From: Gillisia sp. UBA3175
GTDB taxonomy: Bacteria; Bacteroidota; Bacteroidia; Flavobacteriales; Flavobacteriaceae
Assembly (NCBI GenBank): GCA_002364325.1
Contig: DEXV01000001.1
Span: forward strand, 660 to 64,659
Reading direction: 5' to 3'
Length of the DNA stretch: 64,000 bases
In this document: positions 8,539 through 16,957 of the stretch, one piece after another
Position numbering within the stretch: the first letter of the stretch is position 1
Layout of the letters: the number at the start of each line of letters is the position of its first letter
Position numbers and translations under genes: made by a program
Notes under the pieces: model-generated
Told to the model about the DNA's origin: nothing
The model's input: only the letters and a program-made list of their open reading frames with translations
The model's database searches: none

Positions 8539-8591
8539 TCCAATATTAATTTTAATGATTTTTATGTACAGACAGTATTTCTGTCAAGGCG

Positions 8592-8599
8592 CAAATATA
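8592..8599 (-). promoter_or_regulatory. Promoter -7 box of rpsO (TATATTTG)
   Basis: On the minus strand TATATTTG matches the Bacteroidota consensus TAnnTTTG. It lies 53 bases before the ATG. No convincing TTTG -33 element was found at the usual spacing. Confidence 0.5.
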
Positions 8600-8674
8600 C
8601 TATATATTTATTAAAAATTGTTGATGTAAAAGTATTTATTGAGACAGTAAGTTGAATTACTTCAAAACCTTACA

Positions 8675-9532
8675 TTAAGCTCTAATTGGCTGATTTAAAA
8701 TTAAATCCAAATATAAATTCACCTTATCTTTTAATTCAGATCTTGGGGTAATAAAGTCCAAAAACCCATGATCTTTCAAAAACTCAGCCGTCTGAAAATC
8801 CTTTGGAAGATCTTGTCCCGTAGTGTCTTTTACAACTCTAGGTCCAGCAAACCCAATTAGTGCACCTGGCTCCGAAATGTTGATATCTCCAAGCATAGCA
8901 AAAGAAGCAGTAGTTCCACCGGTAGTTGGATCTGTACATAATGAAATATAAGGGATATTGGCATCTGCCAATTGTGCTAATTTGGCAGCAGTTTTCGCCA
9001 ATTGCATTAAAGATAATGCTGCTTCCATCATTCTTGCTCCACCAGATTTAGAAATGATCATTAAAGGCAAATTACGCTCCAATGCATAATCTGCAGCTCT
9101 TGCTATTTTTTCTCCTACCACAGATCCCATAGAACCTCCAATAAAACTAAAATCCATGCAAGCAATTACTATATCTTTTCCTTTAGATTTTCCAACGGCA
9201 GTACGAACAGCATCGGTTAAACCTGTTTTCTCCTGAGCTGCTTTTAATCTATCGGTGTATTTTTTGGTATCGGTAAAATTTAAAGGATCCTTCGAGTCTA
9301 TATTTTTATCTAACTCTTTGAATTTGTTATCATCAAAAAGTATTTTAAAATATTCTTTACTTCCAATTCTAACGTGATAACCATCTTCTGGACTTACGTA
9401 AAAGTTCTTTTCTAATTGTTCTGCATCTACGATCTTCCCGGTTGGAGATTTATACCATAAACCCTTAGGTACATCCTTCTTGTCTTCGGTGGCAGTTTGA
9501 ATACCTTTTTGTGTTCTTTTAAACCAAGCCAT
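8675..9532 (-). CDS. accD: Acetyl-CoA carboxylase carboxyltransferase subunit beta, zinc-ribbon cysteines lost
   Basis: The 285-aa beta subunit of the carboxyltransferase that, with AccA, moves CO2 from carboxybiotin to acetyl-CoA in fatty acid synthesis. The core is intact: [35 protein letters not shown] and [16 protein letters not shown]. The N-terminal zinc ribbon that normally holds two CxxC pairs is still recognisable in outline ([19 protein letters not shown]) but reads SPTG and SPED, so all four cysteines are missing. It lies downstream of fbaA across a terminator-like hairpin. Confidence 0.95.
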   Translation of the reverse strand: MAWFKRTQKGIQTATEDKKDVPKGLWYKSPTGKIVDAEQLEKNFYVSPEDGYHVRIGSKEYFKILFDDNKFKELDKNIDSKDPLNFTDTKKYTDRLKAAQEKTGLTDAVRTAVGKSKGKDIVIACMDFSFIGGSMGSVVGEKIARAADYALERNLPLMIISKSGGARMMEAALSLMQLAKTAAKLAQLADANIPYISLCTDPTTGGTTASFAMLGDINISEPGALIGFAGPRVVKDTTGQDLPKDFQTAEFLKDHGFLDFITPRSELKDKVNLYLDLILNQPIRA

Positions 9533-9540
9533 AATTTATC

Positions 9541-9580
9541 TTAAAATTAAAAAACTGAAATAATTCATTATTTCAGTTTT
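9541..9580 (-). terminator. Terminator-like hairpin between fbaA and accD
   Basis: AAAACTGAAATAA (9551-9563) is perfectly complementary to TTATTTCAGTTTT (9568-9580) over a 4-base loop. On the minus strand it is followed by TTAATTTTAA. It lies between the fbaA stop and the accD start, so it may end fbaA transcripts or reduce read-through into accD. Confidence 0.75.
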
Positions 9581-9587
9581 CGTTTTA

Positions 9588-10655
9588 TTAAAGTGTATTT
9601 ACGTTATTAAGGTCTTCGAAAGCCTTAGTAAGTCTGTTTTTAAAAGTAATTTCTCCGGCACGTAACCAAACTCTAGGGTCGTAATATTTTTTATTTGGAA
9701 CTTCTTCACCTTCTGGATTTCCTATTTGGGCTTTTAAATAATCTACTTTATCACCCATATAATCGCGAATTCCTTCGGCATATGCATATTGAAGATCGGT
9801 ATCGATATTCATTTTAATAACTCCGTATCCAATTGCTTCTCTTATTTCTTCTACAGTAGATCCACTTCCACCATGAAATACGAAATCTATATGATTAGCT
9901 TCAAGCCCATGTTTATTGCTTAAGAACTCTTGAGAATTTTTTAGAATTTTTGGTGTAAGTTTTACATTTCCTGGTTTATAGACTCCATGTACATTTCCGA
10001 AAGCAGCGGCAATCGTAAATTGATCACTTACTTTGCTTAATTCTTCGAAGGCATAGGCAACTTCTTCTGGTTGGGTATATAGTTTAGAATCGTCTACATC
10101 AGAGTTGTCTACACCATCTTCTTCACCACCAGTAATACCTAATTCAATTTCTAAGGTCATTCCCATTTTACTCATTCTTTCCAAATAAGTTTTACAGATT
10201 TCGATATTTTCTTCTAAAGATTCTTCAGAAAGATCTATCATATGAGAGCTGTATAATGGTTTCCCATGCTCTTTGTAGAATTTCTCACCCGCATCTAAAA
10301 GACCATCTATCCAAGGAAGTAATTTTTTAGCACAGTGATCTGTATGTAAGATCACCGTAGCTCCATAAACTTTGGCAAGTTCATGAATATGCAATGCTCC
10401 AGCAACACCACCTGCGATAGCTGCTTGTTGATTTTCGTTAGAAAGACCTTTTCCAGCATTGAACTGTGAGCCACCATTGGAAAACTGAATAATTACTGGA
10501 GAATTTAATTCGGCGGCAGTTTCCATTACAGCATTCACTGTACTAGATCCAATCACGTTTACTGCCGGAAGTGCAAATCCTTTGCTTTTTGCATATTTAA
10601 AAATTTCTTGAACTTCTTTTCCTGTTGCAACTCCTGGCTTAATATTATGGCTCAT
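9588..10655 (-). CDS. fbaA: Class II fructose-bisphosphate aldolase
   Basis: A 355-aa zinc-dependent aldolase splitting fructose 1,6-bisphosphate in glycolysis and running in reverse in gluconeogenesis. The length matches the type A class II enzymes. Visible landmarks are ALPAVNVIGSSTVNAVME, ILHTDHCAKK (catalytic Asp and metal His), EIELGITGGEEDGVD, AAAFGNVHGVYKPG (metal His), FVFHGGSGST and KMNIDTDLQ. A TATTTTTG promoter box precedes it at 10681-10688. Confidence 0.97.
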   Translation of the reverse strand: MSHNIKPGVATGKEVQEIFKYAKSKGFALPAVNVIGSSTVNAVMETAAELNSPVIIQFSNGGSQFNAGKGLSNENQQAAIAGGVAGALHIHELAKVYGATVILHTDHCAKKLLPWIDGLLDAGEKFYKEHGKPLYSSHMIDLSEESLEENIEICKTYLERMSKMGMTLEIELGITGGEEDGVDNSDVDDSKLYTQPEEVAYAFEELSKVSDQFTIAAAFGNVHGVYKPGNVKLTPKILKNSQEFLSNKHGLEANHIDFVFHGGSGSTVEEIREAIGYGVIKMNIDTDLQYAYAEGIRDYMGDKVDYLKAQIGNPEGEEVPNKKYYDPRVWLRAGEITFKNRLTKAFEDLNNVNTL

Positions 10656-10680
10656 GTGTATTTATTTAAATTTCAGTTTA

Positions 10681-10688
10681 CAAAAATA
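10681..10688 (-). promoter_or_regulatory. Promoter -7 box of fbaA (TATTTTTG)
   Basis: The minus strand reads TATTTTTG, matching TAnnTTTG, 26 bases before the fbaA ATG. It lies in the short gap after tamL. No clear -33 element is seen. Confidence 0.4.
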
Positions 10689-10703
10689 AGAAAATAACTT
10701 TGG

Positions 10704-13268
10704 TTAGAACGGATAATTGATCCCTACATTATAAACAGCATTTGCTAGATTATAATCTTTAAACCATCTCGCTCCTAAAGGTCTGGCGGGATCATAAGTT
10801 TTTAATCCCACATCTAATCTCAATACAAAAAAGTTAAAATCATACCTTAATCCAGCTCCAGATCCAACTGCAATATCTCGCAAATCTGTAATTGAGGTAA
10901 AGGTAGCAGCAGGATCCTCTACAATATCTAATACATTCCAGATATTACCTATATCTATAAAGAAAGCACTATTTAAAGCTCCAAATAGATTGTATCTGTA
11001 TTCTGCATTAAAAGCTAGCTTTAAATTAGCTTCATTAAATTCGTTTTTACCTCCAGAACTTCCTGGACCAAGATCATAAGCTTGCCACGCACGGTTATCG
11101 TTTGGACCACCGGCAAAAAAACTTCGAATAAAAGGAATGCTATTGGCATTTCCATAAGGTATAGCCACCCCGCCAAAGGCACGAATAGCAACAATATTCT
11201 TATTGCCCCAGTCCCAATGTTTTATATAATCTACTTCGGTTTTTACATATTGAGAATAGTTAACTCCTAAAACATCATACTTATTGTTTTCATCTTTCTT
11301 AGCTCCTGTAAGGCTAGAAAAAGCAGCTAAAAAGTTACCTGCAGTTTCAATTTTAAATCTAAAACGGGAAAAATCATCATCATATAAATTTTCCTTTTTA
11401 TTACTTAAATAAGTGAAATTTGAAGCAAAGATTAAATTGTTCTCGGTTAATCTATTCTTACGTTCACTAATGTTGTTAACAACTTGACGTTGCTCCGGGG
11501 TGATTCCTGAAGTATTGGAGTTATTTGTTATTACATCATTTATAAAGCCTTCAGCACCTAAAGGGATTATTAGCTTTCCTTCGTTATTGATAAAATTAGG
11601 GTTGGTTACAACATCGCCAGACTGAACAATTTCATTTAAATTGTTATAGGAATTTTGATATACATTGAAATAGTTATTGGTATTTAAATTCCGAACATAT
11701 TGAATGTTTAAAAGATCCAGTTTATGAGATAATATTTTGGATGGGGTCCAGCGATAATTTAAGATGCCGTTCAAGTTTTGTTTATCCAGTCCAATATTGT
11801 TCTGTGTACTTATACCAAGGCTTAAACTGGTAAAAGGAGACATGTATTTAGGGATGAATTTATCTGTATCAAAGGGCATAAAAATACGTGGGAAGGTTAG
11901 TTTTATGTCCGCACCAATCTCTGAGATGTTGAAGAATTGATCCTGCGAACTGCCCCTAGCAGCATCGGATGATGATCCCACACTTCCTCTTGCCGAAATT
12001 TCGAAATTCTCTGCTCCCTTAAAAACATTCCTTATTAATAAAGAACCTCCAAATCCAACTCCGAAATCCTGAATGTTACTTTGAGAAATGTCAAAATCGA
12101 AACCTAGAGAATATTTGGGCTGAGGGCTTAAAAATATATTAGCGACTAAATCTGTATTTGTGCTATCTGCAGGATCCAGAGTGTATTCAATATTTGGATA
12201 CTTAAAAACACGTAAAGAATTCATACGGTTATACGTTCTAGTTCTATCTGTATCCTTAAAAATTTCACCGGGCTTAATAAAAATAGCATCGGTAATTGCT
12301 CTTGGTTTATAATTTAACTCGTCGAAACTATAAATATTATAGCCCATATAACTTGCGCTATCTGTTACTGGTTTGTATCTATTTGCAAATGTGTAATCGG
12401 TAAAAACATTTACTTTGCTTATGGTGTGAATTTTAAATGGAACTCTAGCTGTAGTATCACTCTGGTTAACTTGACGGTTGTTTATTATCACCGTGGTATT
12501 AACTTTGTTATTGGTGCCTACGGTATCTGCCTCAAAACTTATGTATTCCTGATCGAAGTAATACACTCCATTGTTTCTGAAAAGTCTAGATAATCTATCT
12601 CTTTCAGCATTGTAATCTAAGGTTCTATATTGTACACCAGATTTTATTATAGAACTGGCAGAATATGCATTATATAAAGAATCTATTATAACAGATGCAA
12701 TTCTTTGAGTAATAGAATCTACTATATATGGCGCATTAGAGATCACAGAATAATCTATTTCCCCTCTCTTATTTTCTTTGGGTTTAATTTCATAATCTAT
12801 TTCTGCATCAAACCAACCATTATTAAAATACCATGCATTTAATCTATTCTTAGATTTTTTGGTTAATTCCTCATTTATTATAACAGGAGCTTCCCCTGTT
12901 TTTTTTATCCAGTTATTAAGACCTATGTAGCCTTCCTCAATTCTGTTTACCTGCTTTTGAGAATATATAGAATTTAGTTTTTCTATCCTGTTAGGTTTCT
13001 TGTGTAACCAGTTCTGAAAAACGGAGTCGGGATTAGGCTTTGCTAAATTATAAAAGTGAAGTCTTATTGGGATCCCAGCTAACTTGGCATTTGGCTCTTG
13101 GTATAATTGATTATAAATTCGAGAATCGCTAATTTTCTCACCATTCAAAAAGATGGTGTTATCTGTAAGTAGTAATTCATCGTTATTAACTCTTTTAACT
13201 GCATCACAAGAAATCAAAAATGCCAAGGTTAAAAATAATAACGATATTTTTGCAGTATAGCGTTTCAA
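10704..13268 (-). CDS. tamL: Omp85-family outer membrane lipoprotein TamL
   Basis: An 854-aa BamA/TamA relative. The N-terminus is a lipoprotein signal (LTLAFLISC, lipidated Cys near residue 21), followed by POTRA-like segments and a C-terminal 16-strand-type barrel (about residues 390-854) ending in VGINYPF. A lipidated TamA-like protein is the Bacteroidota variant called TamL, which works with TamB in outer-membrane assembly. The following gene is fbaA, so no tamB is adjacent. A TATTTTTG box lies 20 bases upstream of the start. It is divergent from the SpoU methyltransferase gene, with only 37 bases between the starts. Confidence 0.85.
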   Translation of the reverse strand: MKRYTAKISLLFLTLAFLISCDAVKRVNNDELLLTDNTIFLNGEKISDSRIYNQLYQEPNAKLAGIPIRLHFYNLAKPNPDSVFQNWLHKKPNRIEKLNSIYSQKQVNRIEEGYIGLNNWIKKTGEAPVIINEELTKKSKNRLNAWYFNNGWFDAEIDYEIKPKENKRGEIDYSVISNAPYIVDSITQRIASVIIDSLYNAYSASSIIKSGVQYRTLDYNAERDRLSRLFRNNGVYYFDQEYISFEADTVGTNNKVNTTVIINNRQVNQSDTTARVPFKIHTISKVNVFTDYTFANRYKPVTDSASYMGYNIYSFDELNYKPRAITDAIFIKPGEIFKDTDRTRTYNRMNSLRVFKYPNIEYTLDPADSTNTDLVANIFLSPQPKYSLGFDFDISQSNIQDFGVGFGGSLLIRNVFKGAENFEISARGSVGSSSDAARGSSQDQFFNISEIGADIKLTFPRIFMPFDTDKFIPKYMSPFTSLSLGISTQNNIGLDKQNLNGILNYRWTPSKILSHKLDLLNIQYVRNLNTNNYFNVYQNSYNNLNEIVQSGDVVTNPNFINNEGKLIIPLGAEGFINDVITNNSNTSGITPEQRQVVNNISERKNRLTENNLIFASNFTYLSNKKENLYDDDFSRFRFKIETAGNFLAAFSSLTGAKKDENNKYDVLGVNYSQYVKTEVDYIKHWDWGNKNIVAIRAFGGVAIPYGNANSIPFIRSFFAGGPNDNRAWQAYDLGPGSSGGKNEFNEANLKLAFNAEYRYNLFGALNSAFFIDIGNIWNVLDIVEDPAATFTSITDLRDIAVGSGAGLRYDFNFFVLRLDVGLKTYDPARPLGARWFKDYNLANAVYNVGINYPF

Positions 13269-13287
13269 TAAAGCAGAATTAAGGATT

Positions 13288-13295
13288 CAAAAATA
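13288..13295 (-). promoter_or_regulatory. Promoter -7 box of tamL (TATTTTTG)
   Basis: The minus strand reads TATTTTTG in the 37-base gap between the divergent tamL and SpoU methyltransferase starts. It would give a very short tamL leader. Confidence 0.45.
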
Positions 13296-13305
13296 AATTA
13301 TTTGC

Positions 13306-14040
13306 ATGGTTAGCAAAAGCCAAATTAAGTTAATAACAAGTCTTGAGCAAAAAAAACATCGCACCAAAAACGGACTTTTTATTGTTGAAGGAAAAAAGGG
13401 AATCGAAGAGGTTTTAGAATCTCATTTTGAACTGCAATCACTTTATACAACAGAGGACATTTTTAATGCTCCAAAAACTAAAACTCATCATATTTCTGAA
13501 GCAGAGCTTAAGAAAATAAGCAGATTAAAAAGCACTCAAATCGCTTTGGCGCTTTTTAAAATTCCAGAACCAAAAGAAATAAAATTAAATGGTTTGGTTG
13601 TAGCATTGGACGGGGTTAGAGATCCTGGAAATTTAGGCACTATAATAAGATTATGTGATTGGTTTGGAGTTTCTACTTTAGTGTGTTCTAAAGATACCGT
13701 AGATTGTTTTAATCCAAAAGTGGTTCAAGCTACTATGGGAAGTATTACCAGAGTGGATATTCACAATGTGGACCTTCCCTTGTTTTTGAAAGAAAATAAG
13801 TCGATTTTAAGATATGGTGCATTTTTGGAAGGCGAAGATTTTTATTCGTCAGTTTTAGCCGCAGATGCTATTCTTGTTTTAGGGAATGAAGCAAATGGAA
13901 TTTCAGAGGAAATCGAAAAATTAATTTCTAAAAAGATCAACATTCCTAAATTTAGTAAAAATAATAAAACCGAAAGCCTTAATGTGGCAACAGCAACAGC
14001 AGTTTTTCTAAGCGAAATTAGACGAAAACAGAATTATTGA
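13306..14040 (+). CDS. TrmH/SpoU-family RNA 2'-O-methyltransferase
   Basis: A 244-aa SPOUT methyltransferase. It has an N-terminal substrate-binding domain (KHRTKNGLFIVEGKKGIEEVL) and a C-terminal knotted SAM domain with the three SpoU motifs: VALDGVRDPGNLGTIIRL, VLGNEANGIS and ESLNVATATAVFLSEIRR. It methylates a ribose in rRNA or tRNA; the exact position cannot be told. Its last 7 bases overlap the convergent porT gene. It is divergent from tamL. Confidence 0.92.
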   Translation: MVSKSQIKLITSLEQKKHRTKNGLFIVEGKKGIEEVLESHFELQSLYTTEDIFNAPKTKTHHISEAELKKISRLKSTQIALALFKIPEPKEIKLNGLVVALDGVRDPGNLGTIIRLCDWFGVSTLVCSKDTVDCFNPKVVQATMGSITRVDIHNVDLPLFLKENKSILRYGAFLEGEDFYSSVLAADAILVLGNEANGISEEIEKLISKKINIPKFSKNNKTESLNVATATAVFLSEIRRKQNY

Positions 14041-14741
14041 AAAGTGAAGTTCAAGAAAATCCCACGAGATCTCATTTGCTCTATGTTACCCGTATAGATA
14101 CTGTTTGGATCAGCATCTCTCACTAATTCATCATTTATTGCAAAAATTCCTCTTAATGAAGGAGAGAATTTAAAATAGTATAGATAAAGATCTATTCCTA
14201 CACCAACTTCGTAATAAAAGGTATTGGTTTTCATTCTAAATTGGCCAACGCTGTTATCATCTGGATTCTTTTCATTACTAGATAAATTTAAGGAAGTAGA
14301 AGCTCCAGCCAGAACGAAAGGCCTAAAATTATTCAATCTATCTGCAGAGAATTTTACCAGTAAAGGAATGTGTACATAGGTAGAATTAATTTCTCGAATA
14401 GTATTTTGATCGGCTTTTGTTATTTGTAGAATACGGGTATTAAAACTAACACCTGGTTCCATGCGAAGATCAAAATTTTCAGATAATTTTAAATTTCCTA
14501 CCAACCCAACATTAAAGCCAATCCCACGCTCTATACTTATGTCTTTACTAAAAACTCGGTCGGATTTGTATTTTTTATAATCAAAATCAAAATCGTAAGT
14601 ATTAAAACCTAGGTAGTAACCCCATGACCAGCGTGTCCTGTCGATATTTTCCAGATTGGTAATAGATTCACCAGAGAATAATTGAGCATTAGCTTGAGAA
14701 AAGCATAAAAATAGCCCGATCATGGCAATTATTTTTTTCAT
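14034..14741 (-). CDS. porT: Type IX secretion system protein PorT
   Basis: A 235-aa outer membrane beta-barrel protein. It has a signal peptide (MKKIIAMIGLFLCFSQANAQ) followed by amphipathic strands, with GFNVGLVGNLKLSENFDLR and YVHIPLLVKFSA typical of PorT, and it ends in FLNFTFQ. PorT is needed for T9SS function, and its place directly after ubiE is familiar from flavobacterial genomes. The ATG at 14741 is chosen because it opens the signal peptide; the frame extends to 14780 inside ubiE. The start lies 4 bases after the ubiE stop. The 3' end overlaps the convergent SpoU gene by 7 bases. Confidence 0.88.
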   Translation of the reverse strand: MKKIIAMIGLFLCFSQANAQLFSGESITNLENIDRTRWSWGYYLGFNTYDFDFDYKKYKSDRVFSKDISIERGIGFNVGLVGNLKLSENFDLRMEPGVSFNTRILQITKADQNTIREINSTYVHIPLLVKFSADRLNNFRPFVLAGASTSLNLSSNEKNPDDNSVGQFRMKTNTFYYEVGVGIDLYLYYFKFSPSLRGIFAINDELVRDADPNSIYTGNIEQMRSRGIFLNFTFQ

Positions 14742-14745
14742 ATAA

Positions 14746-15474
14746 TTATTTAGAAGCTTTATAAATGGTAGCAACGCCAAACGTCTGAGGCATGTCTTCT
14801 ACATCTATAAACCCAATTTTTTTCAAAATATTGTTGAACTTCACTCCATATGGAAAAGCTGCTGCACTTTCACTTAAATAAGAGTAAGCTGCTTTATCCT
14901 TCGAAAATAATTTTCCGATCACTGGTAATAAAGTGGCCGAATAGAATTTATATCCTTGTTTGTAGGGAAATTTGGTAGGAACTGAAGTTTCCAATATTAC
15001 GAAAATTCCTTTAGGTTTTAAAACTCTAAGTATTTCTGAAAGGCCTTTTTCTAGATTTTCAAAATTCCTAACGCCAAAGGCTACAGTTATAGCATCAAAA
15101 GTGTCATTTTCAAAAGGCAATGCTTCAGAATCAGCTTGAACCATTTGTATTTTTGAAGAAAGGTTTTTATTGGCAATCTTTTTTCTTCCAACATCAAGCA
15201 TTCCTTCAGAAATATCTAAACCTATTATTTCCTTAGCACTTGTTTCTGCTAGGTTAATGGCCAAGTCCCCGGTTCCGGTAGCAATGTCCAAAACTTTAAT
15301 CGGATTGGTGGTTTCTACAAGAGCTACTACTTTTTTTCGCCATTTTACATCTATTCCAAATGAAATTACACGATTTAGTCCATCATAATTTCCGGAGATC
15401 TTATCAAACATTTGAGCAACTTGCTCTTTTTTGTTTAGGTTAGAATCTTTGTAAGGTGTAACTTTTTTATCCAT
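14746..15474 (-). CDS. ubiE: Demethylmenaquinone/ubiquinone methyltransferase UbiE (MenG)
   Basis: A 242-aa class I SAM methyltransferase doing the last step of menaquinone synthesis. Diagnostic stretches are [38 protein letters not shown] (SAM loop), [18 protein letters not shown] and [12 protein letters not shown]. The start at 15474 ([10 protein letters not shown]) is preferred to the in-frame ATG at 15492 because a TATCTTTG promoter box covers 15490-15497, putting the upstream ATG at or before the transcript start. It is followed by porT at 4 bases. Menaquinone links it to the Nqr operon in this window. Confidence 0.94.
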   Translation of the reverse strand: MDKKVTPYKDSNLNKKEQVAQMFDKISGNYDGLNRVISFGIDVKWRKKVVALVETTNPIKVLDIATGTGDLAINLAETSAKEIIGLDISEGMLDVGRKKIANKNLSSKIQMVQADSEALPFENDTFDAITVAFGVRNFENLEKGLSEILRVLKPKGIFVILETSVPTKFPYKQGYKFYSATLLPVIGKLFSKDKAAYSYLSESAAAFPYGVKFNNILKKIGFIDVEDMPQTFGVATIYKASK

Positions 15475-15489
15475 CAGAAAAATTTGCTC

Positions 15490-15497
15490 CAAAGATA
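15490..15497 (-). promoter_or_regulatory. Promoter -7 box of ubiE-porT (TATCTTTG)
   Basis: The minus-strand TATCTTTG matches TAnnTTTG. It overlaps the alternative upstream ATG at 15492 and therefore supports the ubiE start at 15474. Confidence 0.5.
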
Positions 15498-15573
15498 GGC
15501 GATATAGTAGAAAAGAGTTGATAAGATTGTATTTTTATTAAGAGTCTTACTTATTTCCGTTAGTAAAAAAACT

Positions 15574-15581
15574 TACCTTTG
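15574..15581 (+). promoter_or_regulatory. Promoter -7 box of trkA-trkH (TACCTTTG)
   Basis: TACCTTTG matches TAnnTTTG and lies 26 bases before the trkA ATG. The -33 element is not clear. Confidence 0.5.
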
Positions 15582-15607
15582 GTTTTTCATATAACTGGAA
15601 AACAAGT

Positions 15608-16957
15608 ATGAAGATTATTATTGCCGGTGCTGGGGAAGTAGGTTTTCACCTTGCAAAACTACTTTCTTACGAATCTCAAGACATTACTTTAATAGATAAT
15701 AATAGGGATAATTTAGTTTATGCAGATACGCATCTGGATATACGCACCATAAAAGGCGACGCTACATCTATCCGAATTTTAAAAGAAGCTCAAGTAAAAA
15801 ATGTTGATCTTGTAATAGGTGTAACTTCCAGTGAGGCTACTAATATTACAGTTTGTGTGTTGGCCAAGCAACTTGGAGCTAAACGTACAATTGCGCGAAT
15901 ATCCAACACAGAATTTCTTGAAAATAAAGAGGAAATCGGTTTTGATAAATTTGGAATCGACGAACTTATCTCGCCTGAGGCTCTTGCAGCCCGAGAAATT
16001 GAATTATTATTGAAACAATCTGCGTTTGATGATAGTTATGAATTTGAAGATGGCGCTTTAACAATGATAGGTCTAAACCTTGCTAGAACTGCCACATTTG
16101 TTGGTAAGACAGTGAAAGAAGCCGCTAAAATATTTCCTGAACTTCATTTTGTGCCAATTGCTATCCAGCGTTTCGGCACACAATACACCTTAATTCCTAG
16201 AGGAGATACCCAGTTTAAAGAAGGAGATCAAGTTTATTTTGTGACAGTGAAAAGTGGAGTTGAGGAGTTATATAAGTTAACGGGAAAGGTGAAGTATTCC
16301 ATTAAAAATGTAATGATCCTTGGTGGAAGTAAAATAGGTAAGAAAACAGCGGCAGATCTTAGTGAGAATAAATTTAATGTAAAATTAATTGAAAGTAATA
16401 GAGACAAGGCCTTTGATCTTGCAGATGAGCTACCTAATACGTTAATCATAAATAGCGATGGAAGGAATGTTGAGCTTTTAGAGGAAGAGAATATCCATGA
16501 TATGGATGCCTTTATTGCCGTAACAGGAAATTCTGAAACTAATATCATGTCCTGTTTAGTTGCCAAATCTAAAAGCGTTAAAAAAACCATCGCTTTGGTA
16601 GAAAATATGGATTATTTTCAGTTAAGTCATTCTATTGGTATAGATACTTTGATCAATAAAAAATTATTAGCAGCAAATAATATTTTTAGATTCATTAGAA
16701 AGGGTGAAGTGGTCGCAATGACCAAACTGAATAATATGAATGCCGAATTATTAGAATTCATAGTAAAACCAAGCTCTCAGGTTTGTGATACAAAAATAAA
16801 AGATCTGGACTTTCCACGTTCAGCAATAATTGGAGGTGTAATTAGAGGAGGAGAAGGAGTAATTGCTTTAGGAGATTTTATGATACGTGCCGGAGATAGA
16901 ATTGTGGTGTGTTGTTTACCAAGATCTATCAATAAAGTAGAAAAACTCTTTTTGTAA
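15608..16957 (+). CDS. trkA: Trk system potassium uptake protein TrkA
   Basis: A 449-aa cytoplasmic NAD-binding regulator of the TrkH K+ channel. It has two tandem RCK modules, each a Rossmann RCK_N plus RCK_C. The first opens IIIAGAGEVGFHLAKLL with acidic IDNN; the second opens VMILGGSKIGKKTAADL with IESN. The RCK_C parts (FVGKTVKEAAKIFPEL and DTKIKDLDFPRSAIIGG) follow each Rossmann domain. The stop overlaps the trkH start (TAATG), so the pair is translationally coupled. Confidence 0.95.
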   Translation: MKIIIAGAGEVGFHLAKLLSYESQDITLIDNNRDNLVYADTHLDIRTIKGDATSIRILKEAQVKNVDLVIGVTSSEATNITVCVLAKQLGAKRTIARISNTEFLENKEEIGFDKFGIDELISPEALAAREIELLLKQSAFDDSYEFEDGALTMIGLNLARTATFVGKTVKEAAKIFPELHFVPIAIQRFGTQYTLIPRGDTQFKEGDQVYFVTVKSGVEELYKLTGKVKYSIKNVMILGGSKIGKKTAADLSENKFNVKLIESNRDKAFDLADELPNTLIINSDGRNVELLEEENIHDMDAFIAVTGNSETNIMSCLVAKSKSVKKTIALVENMDYFQLSHSIGIDTLINKKLLAANNIFRFIRKGEVVAMTKLNNMNAELLEFIVKPSSQVCDTKIKDLDFPRSAIIGGVIRGGEGVIALGDFMIRAGDRIVVCCLPRSINKVEKLFL

